Assembly: GCF_026262505.1 (NCBI RefSeq)
Contig: NC_067207.1
Location: 6,890,252-6,954,251 of the forward strand
Direction of reading: 5' to 3'
DNA length: 64,000 nt
Source: Trichomonas vaginalis G3
Lineage: Eukaryota; Parabasalia; Trichomonadida; Trichomonadidae
The notes under the pieces were generated by a model. The model did no database searches. It had not been told where the DNA came from and saw nothing but the letters and a program-made list of their open reading frames with translations. Positions 62,468 to 64,000 of this stretch are shown here, in pieces. The number at the start of each line of letters is the position of its first letter. Position 1 is the first letter of the stretch. The position numbers and the translations under genes were made by a program.

Positions 62468-62840
62468 TTTGTGAAATCAGTATTGTCACTTTTTTAAGAG
62501 TCTTTGTTGCAATTACATGAGTAGTTATATTAATTAGCGGCCATCTGGCTATCATTATTAATTCCATCCCAACAACATCCTGAGTGTTTAATAGTTTTTG
62601 TTCAAGTTTAGAAATAAAATTGAAAAAATAAATAATATTAATAATATCATGATTTTTTTGAAGACAATAGCTAAGTTTGCTTGTGTAGTACTCATTTTCA
62701 TAAGATCATCGGGTTTTAGCATTAATAAATTTGAGATGATATTTAATATTTCAAATATAGTTAAAAATTCTATAGTTATGTAATTCAAATAATAGCTCTT
62801 TATATAAATATTTTATTGGTTTTCGATTATTTTACATATT
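62468..62840. other. Intergenic, no gene seen
   Basis: AT-rich spacer between two minus-strand genes; should contain the RING gene's promoter. Nothing else can be supported. Confidence 0.4.
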
Positions 62841-63569
62841 TCATTCCTCTTTTTTATCTTCTGTCTTTTCTTCCTTAGTTTCTTCTTTTGCTGGTTCCTC
62901 AGTTGCTAGTTTAGTCTCAGCTGGTGTTGCATCCTTTGGTGTCTCGGCTGGTTTGTTACGAACGATTAAATCACGAATTGGTAAGAATTCTGGTTTGAGA
63001 TCCAGATGTTTATGATCAAGTCCATAAGAATCACGCTTGCTTCTGAGGATTCCTTCCTTAACTAACTGCTTAACAGTAGATTTAAGGAGATTTTTGAATT
63101 TTTTATTATCTCCATCTTTGAAATAGTCGTAGAAGTATGCGAGAATTGCATTCATGCTAACTAATGGTGCATCTTCTTGCATTCTTGCACCAATTGCTTC
63201 AATAACGATCTCTCTATAGGTTAAACCTGATTCTTCGTCACGAGTAAGTGTTTTATCAGCAAGTTCTTTCTCTTTTGCAAGTTTTCTTTCTGCTGCTTCC
63301 TTTTCAGCTTGAGCAATCATCTCTTCTTGTTCTTTTCTGCGTTTTTCTTCTTCCATTTCTTTGAGATGTTGTTTCATCTTTGCTTCGTATTCAATGAGGA
63401 ACTTGTTTCTAACGTACGGTTCTTTAACACGATTTGCTGCTTCTTCCATCCTTTGTTTCTTTGTTTTACGATTTAATTTCTTTCTTTCTGCCTTTGTTAA
63501 CTTCTTTTCTTCTGGTTGCTTGTTTTCTTCTGTTGTAGTTTCGACTTTTTCAGCAACTTCTGTGCTCAT
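62841..63569 (-). CDS. Highly charged protein with a linker-histone-like winged helix
   Basis: The 242-residue protein has a lysine/glutamate-rich coiled-coil N-terminal half (about residues 1-105), a compact middle domain (about 114-185) and a lysine/glutamate/alanine/proline-rich tail. The middle domain (LTYREIVIEAIGARMQEDAP, VSMNAILAYFYDYF, KKFKNLLKSTVKQLVKEGIL) follows the helix-helix-helix-strand plan of the linker-histone H15 winged helix, including the (L/V)K.L(V).(E/K)G.L motif. It could be a chromatin protein, but the acidic charge balance is not that of a normal H1. The ATG is at 63567-63569. Confidence 0.5.
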   Translation of the reverse strand: MSTEVAEKVETTTEENKQPEEKKLTKAERKKLNRKTKKQRMEEAANRVKEPYVRNKFLIEYEAKMKQHLKEMEEEKRRKEQEEMIAQAEKEAAERKLAKEKELADKTLTRDEESGLTYREIVIEAIGARMQEDAPLVSMNAILAYFYDYFKDGDNKKFKNLLKSTVKQLVKEGILRSKRDSYGLDHKHLDLKPEFLPIRDLIVRNKPAETPKDATPAETKLATEEPAKEETKEEKTEDKKEE

Positions 63570-64000
63570 TTTTTAAAAATTTTGTGTTTTTTACTTGGAG
63601 ACATTTTTGGCACTTTTCAAATCAGTAAATGATGAAAAGATATCGATTTTTACTAGAATAAATGGATTACATTTTATTTGTTGTTACATAATTTAATTCC
63701 AAATTTCTTTTTCATATGTAATTTCTTACAAGACGTTCAATCATTTGCCTATCACCTTTATCTGATGCGCCTTTGAAGAGATGTTTGTCCAAATATATTG
63801 TTATTGTGTCATTTCATAGTTATGAACTTAATTTAACATTAATCAAATTGTGGAAATGGTTTTACACATGTATAACATAAAAAAAAAAAAAAAAAAAAGG
63901 TAGTGGGGCTTCCAGGCACTTCGTGCCTTCTAGCCCTGAAGATGTTTAGTATAAATGAAGTTTTGAGGACATACATGACTGTGAGTTTTATTTACGACAA
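63570..64000. other. Terminal intergenic with poly(A) and GC hairpin
   Basis: A run of 20 A (63879-63898) is followed closely by a GC-rich hairpin (63906-63936): GGGCT-TCC-AGGCAC-TTC-GTGCCT-TCT-AGCCC, a five-pair outer stem, a 3x3 internal loop and a six-pair inner stem. The remaining bases hold no gene that can be supported. Confidence 0.6.

Noticed and set aside
1..64000. tRNA, rRNA genes or CRISPR arrays
   Set aside because: Scanned by eye for tRNA box-B-like GTTCRA motifs with stems and for regular short repeats with spacers; none convincing. The tandem repeats present have no unique spacers.

Overview
The window looks like nuclear DNA of a trichomonad protist, closest to Trichomonas vaginalis. 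The base composition is strongly AT-rich, and every convincing gene is intronless. Several start codons lie 0 to about 20 bases downstream of a TCAYTW initiator (Inr), the core promoter element known from T. vaginalis. The gene families also fit: DUF3447/ankyrin proteins, secreted beta-helix (Pmp-like) proteins with one membrane segment, small R2R3 Myb proteins and an M16 metallopeptidase homologue. The species is inferred from these traits, not proven.

Layout. 1-3.5 kb: non-coding DNA with a 1.1-kb element that has inverted ends and an apparent 9-bp target duplication. 3.5-13.8 kb: three housekeeping-type genes, CPSF160 (mRNA 3'-end processing), AP-1 gamma adaptin (clathrin sorting) and a membrane-anchored M16C homologue that has lost its zinc site. 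13.8-21.7 kb: a minisatellite, then a minus-strand array of at least six copies of one beta-helix family in all stages of decay, with a broken secreted-protein gene and a miniature element inside it. 21.7-27.3 kb: a TA-flanked element, a HEAT/RapGAP (tuberin/RalGAP-like) protein, and a 0.9-kb element with a perfect 8-bp target duplication. 27.3-35.5 kb: two paralogous ankyrin genes, one of 18 nearly identical repeats and one split by a single nonsense codon, around an armadillo-like gene and a coiled-coil gene. 36-44.2 kb: Rav1/DMXL (V-ATPase assembly), LZIC, an EGF-like membrane protein and a ubiquitin E2. 45-52.2 kb: three DUF3447/ankyrin genes (one intact, one frameshifted, one with several stops) and a secreted beta-helix protein. 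52.5-56.6 kb: a GC-rich fragment of S-adenosylhomocysteine hydrolase, a nitroreductase, a 1-kb TA-flanked element and a Myb gene. 57.9-60.0 kb: a surface beta-helix gene split by a 0.75-kb insertion. 60.6-63.6 kb: a Bre1-like RING/coiled-coil protein and a charged protein with a linker-histone-like winged helix.

The most striking object is the insertion at 58286-59034. It interrupts the surface-protein gene exactly at a duplicated TA, and removing the insert plus one TA rejoins the two halves in frame. Its interior is largely palindromes: a terminal hairpin, a 16-bp perfect palindrome, a twofold-repeated double-hairpin module, a 113-bp exact tandem duplication and a contiguous three-way-junction inverted repeat. 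The AT-rich spacers also hold at least six other inverted-repeat elements. Many family genes differ from intact relatives by only one or a few lesions, so this is a region of recent gene birth, decay and exchange scattered among stable housekeeping genes.
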